Part shown: positions 41,301-53,394 of the stretch, piece by piece | Layout: every line of letters begins with the position of its first letter | Numbering within the stretch: the first letter of the stretch is position 1 | Assembly (NCBI RefSeq): GCF_028858725.1 | Contig: NC_084790.1 | Coordinates: 2,796,001-2,860,000, forward strand | Length of the DNA stretch: 64,000 bases | Origin: Colius striatus | Taxonomy: Eukaryota; Chordata; Aves; Coliiformes; Coliidae | Reading direction: 5' to 3' | Translations under genes and position numbers: made by a program | The notes under the pieces: model-generated | Database searches by the model: none | What the model was told of the DNA's origin: nothing | Seen by the model: only the letters and a program-made list of their open reading frames with translations

Positions 41301-44300
41301 CCAGAGCCCCGTGGAAGAGGATCCACGCCCAGAAACTGCCACTGTGCTCGTTTTCTTCCCTTTTTTGATGTGAACAAAACTTGTAACTCCACACCTCTCC
41401 TTGCAGTGGTAGCAGAGAGTCTGATTTCATCTTCCTTTTCACAGAATGAGTGGTAGGGGTAGGAAGGGACCTTTAGAGAGCATCCAGCCCAAGCCCCTGC
41501 AGAAGCAGGTTCCACCTAGATGAGGTCACACAGGAACGTGTCCAGGTGGGTTTGGAAACCTCCAGAGAAGGAGCCTCCACACCCTGCCTGGGCAGCCTGG
41601 GCCAGGGCTCCCTCACCTCAAGTGAAAGAGTTTGGCCTAATGTTTAAAGGGAGCTGTTTGTGCTCCAGCTCATGCCCATCACCCCTTGTCCTGCCACTGG
41701 AGACAACAGAAAAAAAGCGCTGCCCCAACCTCCCGACACCCACCATTTAGATACTGGTAACTGTTAATGAGCTCCCCCCTCAGACTCCTCCAGACTAAAC
41801 AGCCCCAGGGCCCACAGCCTTCCCTCAGCAGGAAGATGCAGTTTTGCAATCCCCCTTTCTTACCTAAGTATTCGAAACTCATCATAAACCCACGTGGGCC
41901 AGTCTCTAAATCTGTTTTTCCCAATTAAAAGGAAACTGAGAAATTCTCAGTAGATGGCAGGAGCACCCAGCAAATGCAATTCCAGCAGGAGTAGAAGAAC
42001 AGAATCGTGGCACAAATAGTAGGGGGAAGACTGAGAAAAATGCAGCTGATGCTGCAGTTGCTGGTGTAAGCAAAGGATCCCTCAGATCCCTGGGAAAAGG
42101 GAGCTGGGGCTCTTTAACTTGGAGGAGGCTGAGGGGTGACCTTATTAATGTTTACATTAGGAGGATGGAGCCAGGCTGTTCTCAGTTATGGTCAATGACA
42201 GGACAAGGGGCAATGGATATAAACTGGAACAGAAGAGGTTCCAAAGAAACACAGGAAGAATTTCTTCCCTGTTGAGATAAGGGAGCACTGGAAGGAGCTG
42301 CCCAGATGGGCTGTGGAGGCTCCTTCTCTGGAGACATTCAAACCCAGCTGGATGAGTCCCTGTGTGCCCTGCTCTAGGTGGTGCTGCTCTGGCAGGGGGG
42401 TTGCACTGGATGAGCTTCCCAGGTCCCTTCCAGCCCTTCAGATTCTGTGAAAAGGGATAAGCTCAGCACAAGCTGAGTGCTGGCTGCCTGCCCAGCATCT
42501 GCCTGCTGTGCCCACAGCCCCACGGGGAAGGCAGCAGCCTGTCCCACTCACACACGAGCAGCAGCAACAGTGGGACAAAGCCAGAGGAAGTAGGAATGCG
42601 AGCTGGAAACCACATCCCAAAAAGCCAGCCTGCTCGACTCTATCATTTGGGGCATGGGACAAGGGCAGGGCACCAGATGGAAAAATCATAACTTCTGCAG
42701 AGCCCCGTAGGTGTCGAGGCCAGCAGGGCAATGCCGAGGCTGTCTGCCCAGGCAGAGGGGACAAACCTCTTCCCATGAGGAGCAGGGGCTGGGGACACTG
42801 TTGCTGGTGTTACCCAGCCCAGAGAACCACAGCTCTGCGTGATACGCACACAAGAGGGGACAGAAGGGGAACTTACCATGGAATCATTTTGGTTGGGAAA
42901 GACTTTGAGGCTCCTGGAGTCCCAGCCCTGCCCAGCCGTGGCCCATGCACCTCAGCTCCACAGCTTTGGGATCCCTCCAGGGCTGGGAACTCCCCCCACT
43001 GACACACAATGTCAGTGTTTAACAATCCTTTCAGTGAAGAAGTTCTGCCTAATACCCTGTATCACAACAGCTCTTCACTGCTCAGGAAGAAAAACCTTTA
43101 TGAGGACCATAGAATGTCAAGCTCTGGGAGACTAAAAGTAGTCAGGGGGGACACAAAGCAGGAGGAAGACCCAGACCTACCTCCCACGTCCAAGTCCACT
43201 TTGTAGTTCACAGAATGAGTGCGTATCATACCCAGCGTGTGCTCCCACAGCCTGTTGCCGTATCTCAGCCCATCCCCGTGCAGGAAGGATGAGCTGGGGT
43301 ACCCCGCGGCCTGCACCTTGCCTTCGATGGCCCCGTTCTGGTAGAAGATGAAATCCCACACGTAGTTGTGGTTGCCCACAGTTGAGATGGACCGAAGGAC
43401 CAGAGCAGAGTTGACCATCCCCCCGTAGTAGAGCGACTGCAAGTTGGAGTAGTGTCGCCTCAGAGGGGAGCCCAGGTTGTGCTCAAAGATGCAGAGGGCG
43501 TTTTTAATAGTTCTTGGGACCTGGGAATGAGCCAGGTAGTGCACGTCCAGGTACGTTGCTAAATAGGGGCAGTCGACCCCCCGCACCAAGGGGGAGCTGT
43601 AGCGGCCGATGCCAAAGCTGCCGTCCATGTACCTGGTGGACATGCCGCCGGGGCAGTTGGAGCCGTACACCGACAGGGCCTCCTGCACGCTGATCTCGTA
43701 GGCCACCCTCTGGCCCTGGTGCCGCACGTCAAACAGGCGCAGCCCCGTGCTCACGCTCACGCCGAAGGCGAAGCTCCAGGCCTGGAACTGCACCTGGTTG
43801 TCCCTCACGCTGTAGCGGGGGCCCTGGGGCTCGTACTGCAGAGGGAACGGGGCGGCCCCAGGCGCTCGCGGCTTCATGGACGAGAAGTCCCCGTCCCGCG
43901 GCGCTTTCCTCACCTTGGCCACGCTGACGCGGCCCTGCGCGTAGGCGCTCTCCAGCTGGGCCATGTCCCTGTAGTACTGCCCGTTGTAGAACACCCTGCT
44001 CACCGCCCAGCGGGACGTGTCCGGGCTGCTGTGATCCACCAGCACCTCCAGCCCCACGGGGTGCACAAAGAACCCGCTCACGTTCTGGAACACAACCAAC
44101 CAGGACTTACGGTCTCCGGACCGGAACCCGTGAGGTGCCGTGGTCTGAAACGCCACGTTGGTGCCGTCGTACTCCAAGACTTCTTTCAGGAAGGTCGGGG
44201 CTGCAGCGAATGCCACCATCTCTAAGAATGCTCCCAGCTGCTTGTACTCGACAGCCAGCGTGGGTCTGCGGTGGTAGGGCAGCTTCCCGCCGTACTTGCG

Positions 44301-47300
44301 CGCCGTGACGTCCCGGTGATACGCCGGCGTCGGCAGCGGCCCCACCACGTACTCGGTGATGTTGGGCTCCGGCTGGTCGCCGAAGTACAGCACGGCCAGT
44401 GCCTCCCGCGGCGGCCGAGCCCCCCCCTCGTCCAGGAAGCGCAGCACCTCGGCCTTGGCGGGCAGCTGCACGTCCAGGGAGGCGATGCAGTTGTCGGAGG
44501 GCTCGGCGCGGGAGGCGTCGGTCAGAGGCACCCCGAGGTGCCCCTGCAGGTACCGCACCACCTGCGCCAGCTCCTCGGCCGTCAGGTCGGCGAACACCCG
44601 GCTGCGGCTCCTGGAGTCCGTGTTCTCCACGACGTGGGGCTGGGATTCGCAGCTGGGTGAGCGCTTCCCCCTGCTCAGCAGCATGCAGGACAGCACGAAG
44701 ATGATCACCGCAGCCCCCAGCAGCAGGACGTAGGGAAGCTTCGGATTCATTTCCCCGAGCGCAGAGACGGCGTGTGCGGCTCGGCTGCAGCGTCCAGAGT
44801 CGGGCTCCCACGCGCAGACCAGGCTCTTGGTTCACTTGTGGGCGTTGAAGGCGTTGCTGGCGAGGTGGGGAGGGAACCTGCAGCTCCCATGGCTCTCGGA
44901 GAGGAGATCACAGGTGACAGCCAGTTCAGCCTGTTCCTCCCCAGCCCAGCCAGACACACCGAGGAACCCCCCGGGGAGACGGTGCCTGACTCACTCCCCA
45001 AGCTGCCCCAAGCTTTCCCCGCTGCAGGTGACACCATGAAGAGCCCCAGCCTCCATCTGCTCAAAGGGCCTTTGTCTCTCTCAGTATCTCACAGGACACC
45101 CCATCCCATCTGGTGTGGCAATGTCACGGCTGCAGGCTCAGCCAGTCCCATGCTCCTGCACCCCAGGAGCAGCCCCGTTGCCCTGCAGGGCCAGACCAGG
45201 CTGGCAGCCCAAGACCCGCCGGCTCCCCAGTGCCTCCACACCCCAGTTCTCCCCGTCGCCCTTCTCCTGCCTCCAAGTCCCTCCCAGCCCTGAGGAAAGC
45301 GACAGGCAGCTCCAGCCTGGCTTCAGCCTTGGGCAGACACACCAAGATGGGAGGAAGGTCCACGGTGAGAACAGGCAGCACTCGCCGAACGAGCGGCAGG
45401 CAGGACCTGGAGTACCAGGAAGATCAGAGGCTGCAGGAGGACTGACAGGAGACATCTGTCCCCATTCAGCCATCCCAACCCCACTCCTGCAGACATGATC
45501 CTTAGAGAAGAGCTGTCACGGACAGAAATGGTCGCTGTTCAGTGACCCTGACAGATCTTCCCTGAGGAGGAAAGCAGCCAGCAGCCCTTTGGAGAGAGCA
45601 AGCAGGGGGCTGAGGCCATCTCACCACAGGCCAAGGAGGCTGCTCCTGCATGGCCACGGGCTTCTGCGAGGCTGGCACCACTGTACCCAGCCCAAACACC
45701 AACTGTTAAGGACAGCTTCTCAGAGATGGTGGCCCACTTCACACTCTTCTAGGAGACAGTTTGTGGCACAGGCAGGAGGAGCTGAGCAGGGGCTGAAACC
45801 ACTACAGCACCACATCAATCCACCACCCTTGTGGTCATGTTAATTTGGGAGCTTACGTTTTCATTCTCACTTCCAGACAGGGAATAATTGTCCCTTTTCC
45901 CTGCAGGTCTTGCAGCAGCCTCAGATCAGGATCCAAGAAACCTGAGTGGGAGACGACCTCTTTTTGCTGCGCTGCAGTTTCGCCTTCCCTGTGCTGAGCA
46001 GATCCTGGGAGCCTCTGGAGCACTCCACATGGCCCCAAGCCCTGCTCCTCGGGACAGGGCTCCCCTCCCTCACTAAGGGGACCGAGTCTGACGTTTTACA
46101 CAACTCTCTCCACAGGGTTTTGCAGCAGCTGGGCCTCGGGGGCTGTAAACAGAGCAGGGAACAGAGGGGCACGGCCGTCACGGAAAAGGACCTTGTCACC
46201 TCACAGGAACTGTGTTTTACAAGCTTTGGAGCTTTGTTTATAGGAAGAGGACAACTGTAAGCTCTGGCTTTGACCATGAGGACAGCAGCAGCACCTTTCA
46301 AGGCCACACAAAGCGCTGGCTGGCAGGCAGGTATGAGACAGGACACATGCTGGGACTGAGTACTTGCTCTGAGCCAACTGCAGCCTGACAGACGCAGTTC
46401 TGCCACGAATCCCACGGTCCAGGAGGCAGCATGGGGTTACTGGAGCTGCATTTCTCCTCAGGCCGGTACAGGCACAGCCTACCAGTGATCCCTCTGGCTC
46501 CGTGCAGATGGAAAACACTGGTTTCCCCCCTGTCTTCTAGAGGAGCAGTTTTCAGTATCAGACGTTGTCTCAGGCTGCCCAGGGAGCTGGGGCAGTGCCC
46601 AGCCCTGGAGGGATCCCAAAGCCGTGGGGCTGAGGTGCTGAGGGCCGTGGGTTAGTGCTGGGTGAGGGCAGGGGTTGCACTCCGTGATCTTAAGGGTCTT
46701 TTCCAACCGAAACGATTCCATGACACCTCGTGCTACAAATCTGCGCCCGCAGCACCGCCGGAGCCCGGCACCTTCCCGGGCTGCAGTTACTGGAGTGGCC
46801 TTTGCGCGGCGGCAGAGCTGAGCTTTCAGGCTCAGCATCCCGGTACCTCCCGGGGTGGCTGCCAGCGCGTCCCGGCTCAGCCGGGCAGCACGGGGCTGCC
46901 CCTGCACTCAAATAACCCCCGGCAGGGATGCGCTGCCAAAACCCGTGCGTGTGTGCAGGAGCAGGGGAAGTCACTGGCTCACTGCAGCGGCTTTGCAGCC
47001 CGAGGCTCCGGATCCAACTTACAAGAGTTTCCTCAAAAGAGAAGCGGGGATAGAGCTGCAGAAGCCCAGCCCTGCAGAGCCCCGTCCAGCTGCAATGCTC
47101 AACGCCGGGCGGGCGAGATACACAAAGGACTCTCCCCGAGTTACAAGGGGCAGCGGGACCGGCCCCGGGCGCAGCAAGAGCAAGCTCACAGCTCCAGTCC
47201 TGCAGACAGGGCTGTGCCTGCCCGTCTGCCTGCCCATGCCTACGGCAACACGCACCCTGCCAGGCGGGAGGCCTCAAGGAAACACAAACATTCCCCAGCC

Positions 47301-49128
47301 GCTACCTTTCATACTTTCCCTGGGTTGAACATAGCGCTCCCAGACAATTCCCACTGCCTTCAGCTGCACGACCTCAACAGACTCCCTCACGCACAGGGGA
47401 AAAAACCCCCGTGATTTGGCAATGAAAGAAGAGGCTAGGAGAGTGAAAAAGCAGAGATCTGGTGTCAGTCATTAATGACTCCACAGATGAAGAGGCAACA
47501 GCCCAAAGTGCTGGGCCTTTACCAGTATCACAGCAGACATGCAAGAAAGACCCAGACCTACCTCCCACATCCAAGTCCACTTTGTAGTTGACGGAATGGG
47601 TGTGCACTGTACCCAGCGTGTGCTCCCACAGCCTGTTGCCGTATCTCAGCCCATCCCCGTGCAGGAAGGATGAGCTGGGGTACCCCGTGGCCTGCACCTT
47701 GCCTTCGATGGCCCCGTTCTGATAGAAGATGAAATCCCACACGTAGTCGTAGTTGCCAACGGTCGCGATGGACCGAAGGACCAGAGCAGAGTTGACCATC
47801 CCCCCGTAGTAGAGCGACTGCAGGTTGGAGTAGTGTCGCCTCAGAGGGGAGCCCAGGTTGTGCTCAAAGATGCAGAGGGCGTTTTTAATAGTTCTTGGGA
47901 CCTGGGATTGAGCCAGGTAGTGCACGTCCAGGTACGTTGCTAAATAGGGGCAGTCGACCCCCCGCACCAAGGGGGAGCTGTAGCGGCCGATGCCAAAGCT
48001 GCCGTCCATGTACCTGGTGGACATGCCGCCGGGGCAGTTGGAGCCGTACACCGACAGGGCCTCCTGCACGCTGATCTCGTAGGCCACCCTCTGGCCCTGG
48101 TGCCGCACGTCAAACAGGCGCAGCCCCGTGCTCACGCTCACGCCGAAGGCGAAGCTCCAGGCCTGGAACTGCACCTGGTTGTCCCTCACGCTGTAGCGGG
48201 GGCCCTGGGGCTCGTACTGCAGAGGGAATGGGGCAGCCCCAGGCGCTCGCGGCTTCATGGACGAGAAGTCCCCGTCCCGCGGCGCTTTCCTCACCTTGGC
48301 CACGCTGACGCGGCCCTGCGCGTAGGCGCTCTCCAGCTGGGCCATGTCCCTGTAGTACTGCCCGTTGTAGAACACCCTGCTCACCGCCCAGCGGGACGTG
48401 TCCGGGCTGCTGTGATCCACCAGCACCTCCAGCCCCACGGGGTGCACAAAGAACCCGCTCACGTTCTGGAACAAAGCCAACCAGGTGATGCGATCTCCGG
48501 ACCGGAACCCGCGGGGAGCTGCCGTCATGGCAGCCAGGTTGTTCCCGTCATACTCCAGGACTTGGTGCATGAAGGACGGAGCCGTGGGGAAGACTTGGCT
48601 CCTTAAAAACCCCGCAATCTGCTTGTACTCGACAGCCAGCGTGGGTCTGCGGTGGTAGGGCAGCTTCCCGCCGTACTTGCGCGCCGTGACGTCCCGGTGA
48701 TACGCCGGCGTCGGCAGCGGCCCCACCACGTACTCGGTGATGTTGGGCTCCGGCTGGTCGCCGAAGTACAGCACGGCCAGTGCCTCCCGCGGCGGCCGAG
48801 CCCCCCCCTCGTCCAGGAAGCGCAGCACCTCGGCCTTGGCGGGCAGCTGCACGTCCAGGGAGGCGATGCAGTTGTCGGAGGGCTCGGCGCGGGAGGCGTC
48901 GGTCAGAGGCACCCCGAGGTGCCCCTGCAGGTACCGCACCACCTGCGCCAGCTCCTCGGCCGTCAGGTCGGCGAACACCCGGCTGCGGCTCTCCTCGGCC
49001 TCTGCCCGCGCCGGGGGCTGCTGCTGGCAGGGGCTGGGGGCCCTTCCCCTGGTCAGCAACACGCAGACCAAAGCGAACACGGTGGCTAAAGCCAGGACGA
49101 GGAGGATGAGGATGGTTTTCATGTGCAT
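38330..49128 (-). CDS. AOC2: AOC2-like copper amine oxidase, distal first exon form
   Basis: Predicted membrane amine oxidase of 755 aa. Exons: distal first exon 47,562-49,128, then 40,280-40,565; 39,926-40,055; 38,330-38,614. Phases agree (first donor splits a Gly codon after one base). No copy of exons 2-4 lies between the two first exons, so this exon must use the set near 39 kb and skip the proximal first exon; the intron would be 7.0 kb. Two Mets (49,128 and 49,122) could start it, both before the anchor [18 protein letters not shown]. The active site is complete: TPQ Tyr460 in GNYDY, His509 and His511 in HTH, third ligand His673 in FLHIPH, Asp in RYMDG. Gly before the Asn-Tyr is what I recall for AOC2, and the place next to PSME3 is that of mammalian AOC2. 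Exon 4 ends NVSRL. Confidence 0.82.
38972..39815 (+). mobile_element. CR1 LINE with remnant of ORF2 C-terminus, in AOC2-like intron 3
   Basis: Longest CR1 in the window, 5'-truncated, in sense orientation. Its first 270 bases translate to a piece resembling the end of the CR1 reverse-transcriptase ORF ([20 protein letters not shown], then [17 protein letters not shown]); it then runs through the 3' UTR to a CCACCATTCTGTGATTC tail. The limited decay suggests a moderately young insertion. It sits between shared exons 3 and 4, antisense to the host gene. Confidence 0.92.
41441..41842 (-). mobile_element. CR1 LINE 3' fragment in AOC2-like intron 1
   Basis: Starts with the inverted tail TTCACAGAATGAGTGG, contains GGGCAGCCTGGGCCAGGGCT and reaches CCTCCAGACTAAACAGCCCC. 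Confidence 0.92.
42095..42450 (+). mobile_element. CR1 LINE 3' fragment in AOC2-like intron 1
   Basis: Sense CR1 3' region with GGAGGCTGAGGGGTGACCTT, AGAAGAGGTTCCAAAGAAAC and CCTTCAGATTCTGTG at its end. Confidence 0.9.
42880..43060 (-). mobile_element. CR1 LINE 3' tip in AOC2-like intron 1
   Basis: Antisense tip: GGAATCATTTTGGTTGGGAA, then CTTTGGGATCCCTCCAGGGC. It lies about 120 bases from the donor of the proximal first exon. Confidence 0.85.
43181..44750 (-). CDS. AOC2-like proximal first exon, inactive oxidase cassette
   Basis: A fully open first exon of 523 codons plus one base. It has the same GTAGGT donor and phase as the distal one, so it can join exons 2-4 (40,280-40,565; 39,926-40,055; 38,330-38,614) into a 756-aa protein. 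It has its own N-terminal anchor ([19 protein letters not shown]). Catalytic residues are lost: TPQ Tyr is His461 (codon 43,368-43,370; motif GNHNY), the next acidic residue is Asn, and a copper-ligand His is Arg510 (codon 43,221-43,223; motif RTH). Asp of RYMDG remains. It should bind copper poorly and cannot form TPQ, so it is either a pseudoenzyme or an exon on its way to decay. Its lack of stops or frameshifts favours recent loss or retained use. Intron to exon 2 is 2.6 kb. Confidence 0.85.
44760..47550. other. Sequence between the two AOC2-like first exons
   Basis: 2.8 kb holding one CR1 piece and no exons 2-4 for the distal first exon. The 100 bases above 44,750 are CpG-rich, and 46,730-47,200 is another GC-rich, CpG-containing patch. 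Either could hold a promoter for the proximal first exon. No other gene is visible. Confidence 0.5.
46560..46725 (+). mobile_element. CR1 LINE 3' tip
   Basis: Sense CR1 tip: CAGGCTGCCCAGGGAGCTGG, GTCTTTTCCAACCGAAACG and ATTCCATGAC at the end. It lies between the two first exons. Confidence 0.88.
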
Positions 49129-49239
49129 GGCTGCTGCTGGTCCCCGGGGCAGTCACAGCAGCTCTCGGAGCAGGGTTCCTCGCTGCTGCCTCTGTCAGTT
49201 TACGCTGCGCTGGATGGATTAGCGAGGAAAGCAAGCACA

Positions 49240-52200
49240 AAAGACTGGGAGAGGCTAGGGGAGGAGATCTGAAATTCGTGGTGACCAGAAAGGGCAGATC
49301 TCCTCTCTCAGCTGCTTCTGTCCTCCTCCAAGAGCTGTGCCCTGAAAGAACTGGTGGAGATGCAGGGTCAGTGACTCAGACAAGTTTCACACAGCTCTGT
49401 TACTTTTTCGGTCCAACCTAGCTTCCTGAGGCTGCCTGGAAAAACGGAGACCTTTTAGTCAGCCTGAGGTGACCGGGACCACTGCGAGGCTCTGACAGGC
49501 TGGCAGCTGTTGCCACACTGTAGGATTTCACCTCTTTGCGACTCAACGAGCTTTCTTGTTTATCAGGCTGCTTCCTTGTAAACATTCTCCCTGGCAGTAA
49601 GATGCCAAGCTCGGGACTGCTGCTCGCTTTACCTTTTTTAATCTTCCCCGTGGAAGCCTTTGCTGAGAACACATCCATCTGTGTAGTGGCAGAAAAGCTT
49701 TGGCAGGCACGGTGGGATGTAGTTCGGGATGAGATTCAGGCCATGGCACGCAGCGAACAACCAGCTCTTAGTTTGCACCTCTGAACGGCTCTGAGCTAAC
49801 TAACGCCTCAGCATCCCACTCCAACAAAAACCACAAAGCTTTTGTCCGCTTCCCATTCAAAAGATAAACAGAGGTGCAGCTTCTCCAGAAGTTCCCTCAA
49901 AGACAAAACCACCACAAGCCATGGTGTGCAGGAGGGCAGCTGGTGGCACTGTGCTGCCAGGCTGCTGTTGCCCCAGGCTCAGCAGCCACCTCCAGGGTTT
50001 CTACCAAAAGCTGAGGGCCAATTGTCCTCTGCCAACCCCTCCAGAAGCTCTCGCTGCTGTTGAAAGGCCTTGGCAGAACGAGGTGACCAGGCAACAGAAC
50101 TTGGGGCTTCGTCCTGCCACGCGGCAGATGTTTGGGGTAGACGAGACACACAGCTTTAGCTACAAACCCTGCCTGTCCCTGAGCTGGTGCTGAGAAGCTC
50201 AAGGCATCCAAGAGAACCAGGGCTGGAGATTCGACCCAACATTTCCACTCCTGCTGCCAGCCTCACCTCACCTCACCCTGGCCTTCTCTTCCTCCTCCCG
50301 TCAGAGTTTCCTGGTGGGGCTCAGCCCCGCTCCCTGCCTCAGCACTGCCTCCAGCTCTCCTCTGCAGCAGATCTTGCTCCTGGACCCAGCCCCTCTGCGG
50401 TTCTCCAGCCGTGCTCACCAGACACCACACTGGTAGGCAGAAGGCCACGTTGCCATAGGACACACTCCATTATCCTCACCACCAGTGGCAGCCTCAGCCT
50501 TCTTTAGCCCAGGCTGCAGCTGGGCAGGCCAGGGACACGGGTGTCTGCTCCCTGCCAGAGCATCTCTCTGACACAAGCAACAGGGACAGACAGGACAGAA
50601 GAGAGAGCCTTGGCTACACAGGACACCACAGCTACTCCCTGCTCCCATCAACACCCACTGGCCTCCAGTGGGAGAATCAGATGCCTCCAAGCAGCCCCAA
50701 ATTAAGCAAAGAACCGCTGACTTCCAAGTCTGTCTTTCCATCCACAAAGTCAACAAGGCTTTGAGGACTCAGGGTTAGGCTTGAAAGGAGAATTCCCTTT
50801 CAGTGTAAGCCTAGAACATGGCATTCATTTCTGAGTGCAGAGAGGAAGTGCTCTTACTCCAGTGAAGGTTTAGAGCAGAGCCAGGACAACCTCGTGCCTC
50901 CCAGGAATTTAACTGCAACACATCCCTACACAGCAGAGCCTGCAGAGACCTCTGAGGCTGCCTTGTGCAACCGTCACGTTGGCATCTCCTTAAAGAAGTA
51001 CAGAAAGAGCAGAGCACTCAAGCTTTGACTTAGCCTCTTGGTTTTGCATCCCAAAGTCCCTAAAAGACAGGGCACAGGCTGCAATTACCAGATGGTCATC
51101 TTCCACGCAGCACAGCAGTAGTTTAAGGGAACTGGATAAGCTCCACAGGCCTTCCTGCCCCACAAATCACAACTCAACCCTGCAGCTTGCCTGGGAGAGG
51201 TCTGAAAATAAAAGTGTGGGAACACTCTTAGTTCTGTGCATGTGGAGTGGATGGGGGAGGGGGAAAAAAAACTCCAAACAGTGACCTGTAATGACATCCC
51301 TATGAGAAACCAGCCCTCAGCACACACACCCCGGGCTTGCAGGACACAGATGGCACAAGCAAAGCTTCCTGCACTGCCACTGCATGAAGCACGTGCCACA
51401 GATGCCATGCCTAATGCCATCTTACTTAACACTGTCCATTTCTGCTGTTCCTTCCAAGCTGAGGGCTTCTAAAGCCTGCTTGAAAGCGACACAAGGATGA
51501 GGCAGCACTTCCTGGGAGCTCTGCTTCTGACCTAACAGAGCACAGCCTTAAACCCAGCTCCATCTTTAAAGGAGAAATGTCAAGGAGCAGAGTGATTAAC
51601 TGAGACTGCAGAGCCAGGAAACCTGTGCCAACACCTCGCTGATGAAAAGTAACCGGGGATCTTTAAGGGCCACGGATACCACTGGATTGCTTGTGCACCT
51701 TCTCCAAAAGCAGCCCTGAAGCAGCTTAAAGCTAACCTAGCATTTAAAAAAAATTACATGTCTCACTAACAGCAGCACAAGTTGTTTATGACCTGTTTGG
51801 GGCATATACATCTTCCCACAGCTCAGCTACATGGCCTGATCAGCCTCTTGCTCTGGCCCACACCTAATTTGGAGGATCCACATCCTCCCTGTGTTTATTT
51901 TGGCCACAAAAAGTTGCTTTTAGGTGCTGCCCATCACTTTATAATTGCTACATTGCCCACGTCTCCCCAGCAAAGCGAGGAAGAGTGTGCTGGGGTTTTT
52001 TTTTTGCTTGTACAGAAAGGTAGAGGTGGCAAAAAATAGTCTCTGAAATTTATAGAAACCAAACCCAGAGACAGACAGCTTTTAGCTCAGGGAAACTCAG
52101 AGTCAGTGTCTGCCAGACAGGCTGGGTAAAGAGTACAGTACAGAAAACACCTCGCTGACACAGGCAAGTCCTAAGCACACCCCAAGCCTGAGCTCAGACT

Positions 52201-53390
52201 CTGGAAAACTCCCACTCCCATTCCCTCTTCTCACTGGGTCAGCTTGGGTAAGTCACAACAGTGGAAACTGCCTGACCCTTCCCCACGCCGCTGCGTTTCT
52301 GGCAGTGCCTGCACACCACCGCTGTGCCTTTATTCTCCCTCTCAGCTTTAACAGTCGCTGCCTATAAGCTGGGGTGTCTCGGGAACCTGCGATGGCTCAC
52401 TGCCACTTCTCCCAGAGAGCAAAGCCAAAACCACTGCCCCGAGACAGAAGGGTGAAGCTCAGGGGGGACAGACCCTGCTCTGCTCCCTTCCTTCCACCAA
52501 CTGTCCCGGATGCTCCATCCTCCACGAAGCTGCTGGGACTGAGGTTTCCTTTGGCTGTGGCAAGGAGGAAGCCCTCGTGCTGCAGCTCATCGAATCCTGC
52601 CAGCAACAGCCCCTCCTTTGAGCTCTGCCCCCACACACCTCGACTCCTACCCTCCCCGGAGAGGCTCAGGCACCGGCAGGACTTGCCTGCAGGCAGCTGC
52701 TCCTGCTGCTCGCTCAGCAGCTACAAGATTTCCACGCTGGATGTGCCAGCCAGGAGCCCAGGCCAGCGCTGGCCGCTCCTGGGGCTGTGCAGGGGCCCCA
52801 TCTAGCGGCCTCCTGGCCGGGAGGGACAGCCAAGCTGTCTGAGCAGCCGGCACCGGGACAAGAGTGAAGCTGGAGAGGCCTCTGCGCCGTGCCGCAACAG
52901 AGGTGGGAGGAAGGTCAGGGACACGGATGCTCACCCTGGGAGCACAGAGGGAGCTCAGGCTGTGGGCTGCAGGCCTTCCCCTTGGTACCACACACGCAGA
53001 GCAGCCAAGAGAATAACCAATCACACAGCGAAGGTGGGGAACCAGGCACCTGCCCCAGCAGACGCTGGCTCGGCAGAGGTCTAGGAGAGCCGTGGAGCAG
53101 GCTGCTAACTCCCAGAAACACCACACCAATCTCTTGCCTCTGTTCGAACCACAAGTGCTGGATTGGGATGGGACAGACCACACAAAACCCAAGACCGTGG
53201 GCACAACGTAGGGGGGAAACAGAAACACCCTACAAAGCAGAGCATGGCAGCTTACAACACAGGCAGAAGGAGGGAAGAGGAGAATGCAGGGAAGAAGCAA
53301 GAGAATGCAAAGCAAGGCAGGACCAAGACACCAACAACTGCACAGCCTAAGAGCTCAGTATCAAACACCAGGGGCTACCTTAAAAGAACT
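49240..53390. other. Intergenic region between AOC2-like and PSME3
   Basis: Four kilobases without a recognisable gene, CR1 or tandem array. Open frames are short, and none looks like a known family. A T tract lies at about 51,997-52,005. Antisense AATAAA signals at about 51,895 and 52,327 might serve as distal PSME3 ends, but nothing links them to the gene. Confidence 0.5.
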
Positions 53391-53394
53391 GCAA

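Noticed and set aside
44760-47550. Search for a second exon 2-4 set belonging to the distal AOC2-like first exon
   Set aside because: The diagnostic exon 3 phrases ([22 protein letters not shown]) occur only at 33.7 and 40.0 kb, so no such set is present here.
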